Position numbers and translations under genes: made by a program. Positions 63,792-64,000 of a stretch of DNA of 64,000 bases are shown here, piece after piece (position 1 is the first letter of the stretch; every line of letters starts with the position of its first letter). The DNA is from Pseudomonas bohemica (lineage in GTDB: Bacteria; Pseudomonadota; Gammaproteobacteria; Pseudomonadales; Pseudomonadaceae): the NCBI RefSeq assembly GCF_002934685.1, contig NZ_NKHL01000109.1, positions 85,955-149,954 of the forward strand, read 5' to 3'. The notes below the pieces were generated by a model. It searched no databases and was not told the DNA's origin. It was given only the letters and a program-made list of their open reading frames with translations.

Positions 63792-64000
63792 CGATTCACC
63801 TGAAGCGTGAGAGTTTTATGGGGCACCGACGGCGAAATTCCGATGCGAAGCGAAGGCTATGAGCCGCGAAATTTTCAGAGATGCGGTAAATAGTTAAAAT
63901 TCCGACGTTCTTGCAAAAAGGAGATAAACGGCTTGCAGCGGCGCCGGGAGCGCAACACCAGCAATCAACGGCGGGCTGCGGTGCAGGTCGTTACGAAAGG

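Larger units (their letters stand above)
48142..64000. mobile_element. Lambda-like prophage, left part (int to early genes); right end outside window
   Basis: Bounded at the left by tRNA-Pro. Contains integrase, excisionase, HNH protein, methyltransferase, YqaJ exonuclease and Bet recombinase, all leftward, with many ATGA overlaps. No terminase, capsid or lysis gene is seen, so the late region lies further right. Confidence 0.88.

Noticed and set aside
63900..64000. Plus-strand frame after AAGGAG at the window end
   Set aside because: Only about 22 codons, TTG start, Arg-rich; too little sequence to decide.

Overview
The window looks like a Pseudomonas chromosome of the fluorescens group. 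The grounds are high GC, Pseudomonas-type gene blocks (thrS-infC-rpmI-rplT-pheST-ihfA, rbsBACRKD, gudP/gudD), GC-rich palindromic intergenic repeats and LexA boxes of the CTG-N10-CAG type. The species cannot be fixed from the sequence alone.

Layout. 1-9 kb: an RND efflux pump subunit cut by the window edge, a small lipoprotein, an OmpR-type two-component system, a formate/nitrite-type channel, a GNAT acetyltransferase, a nicotinamidase coupled to a 2-hydroxyacid dehydrogenase, and a DUF1345 membrane protein. 9-17 kb: sugar-diacid metabolism, with glucarate dehydratase and its transporter divergent from a FadR-type regulator, then a CdaR-type regulator and a glycerate kinase separated by a perfect long hairpin and the remnant of a diguanylate cyclase. 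17-31 kb: a drug-type MFS exporter divergent from a LysR regulator, a Kef-type antiporter, small exported proteins, a D-amino-acid-dehydrogenase-like enzyme divergent from an Ldh/DpkA-type reductase, a ParD-like protein coupled to a second-type methionine aminopeptidase, a secreted nuclease-like protein, and two SOS-type small genes with LexA boxes. 31.5-38.6 kb: a full ribose operon (rbsB-A-C-R-K-D) ending in an exported nucleoside hydrolase, with a LacI-type operator upstream. 38.6-48.1 kb: small exported proteins, a cold-shock protein and the translation block thrS, infC (ATT start), rpmI, rplT, pheS, pheT, ihfA and a MerR regulator.

At 48142-48218 lies a tRNA-Pro(GGG). A tyrosine integrase points at it, and from there to the end of the window everything is the left part of a lambda-like prophage: integrase, excisionase, HNH protein, DNA methyltransferase, a Red-type recombination pair (YqaJ exonuclease and Bet annealing protein) and a string of small leftward genes joined by ATGA overlaps. 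The right end, the immunity region and the structural genes are outside the window.

The most unusual part is 54.1-55.0 kb. Two rightward genes for small membrane proteins sit inside the leftward phage operon. The second one is bracketed by sequences that resemble integron attC recombination sites, and an ATGA-coupled phage reading frame is cut off at the edge. I read this as a possible orphan integron-type gene cassette inserted in a prophage. A second point is a small protein family (DUF1654-like) present twice, once on the chromosome and once in the prophage, each copy behind its own LexA box.
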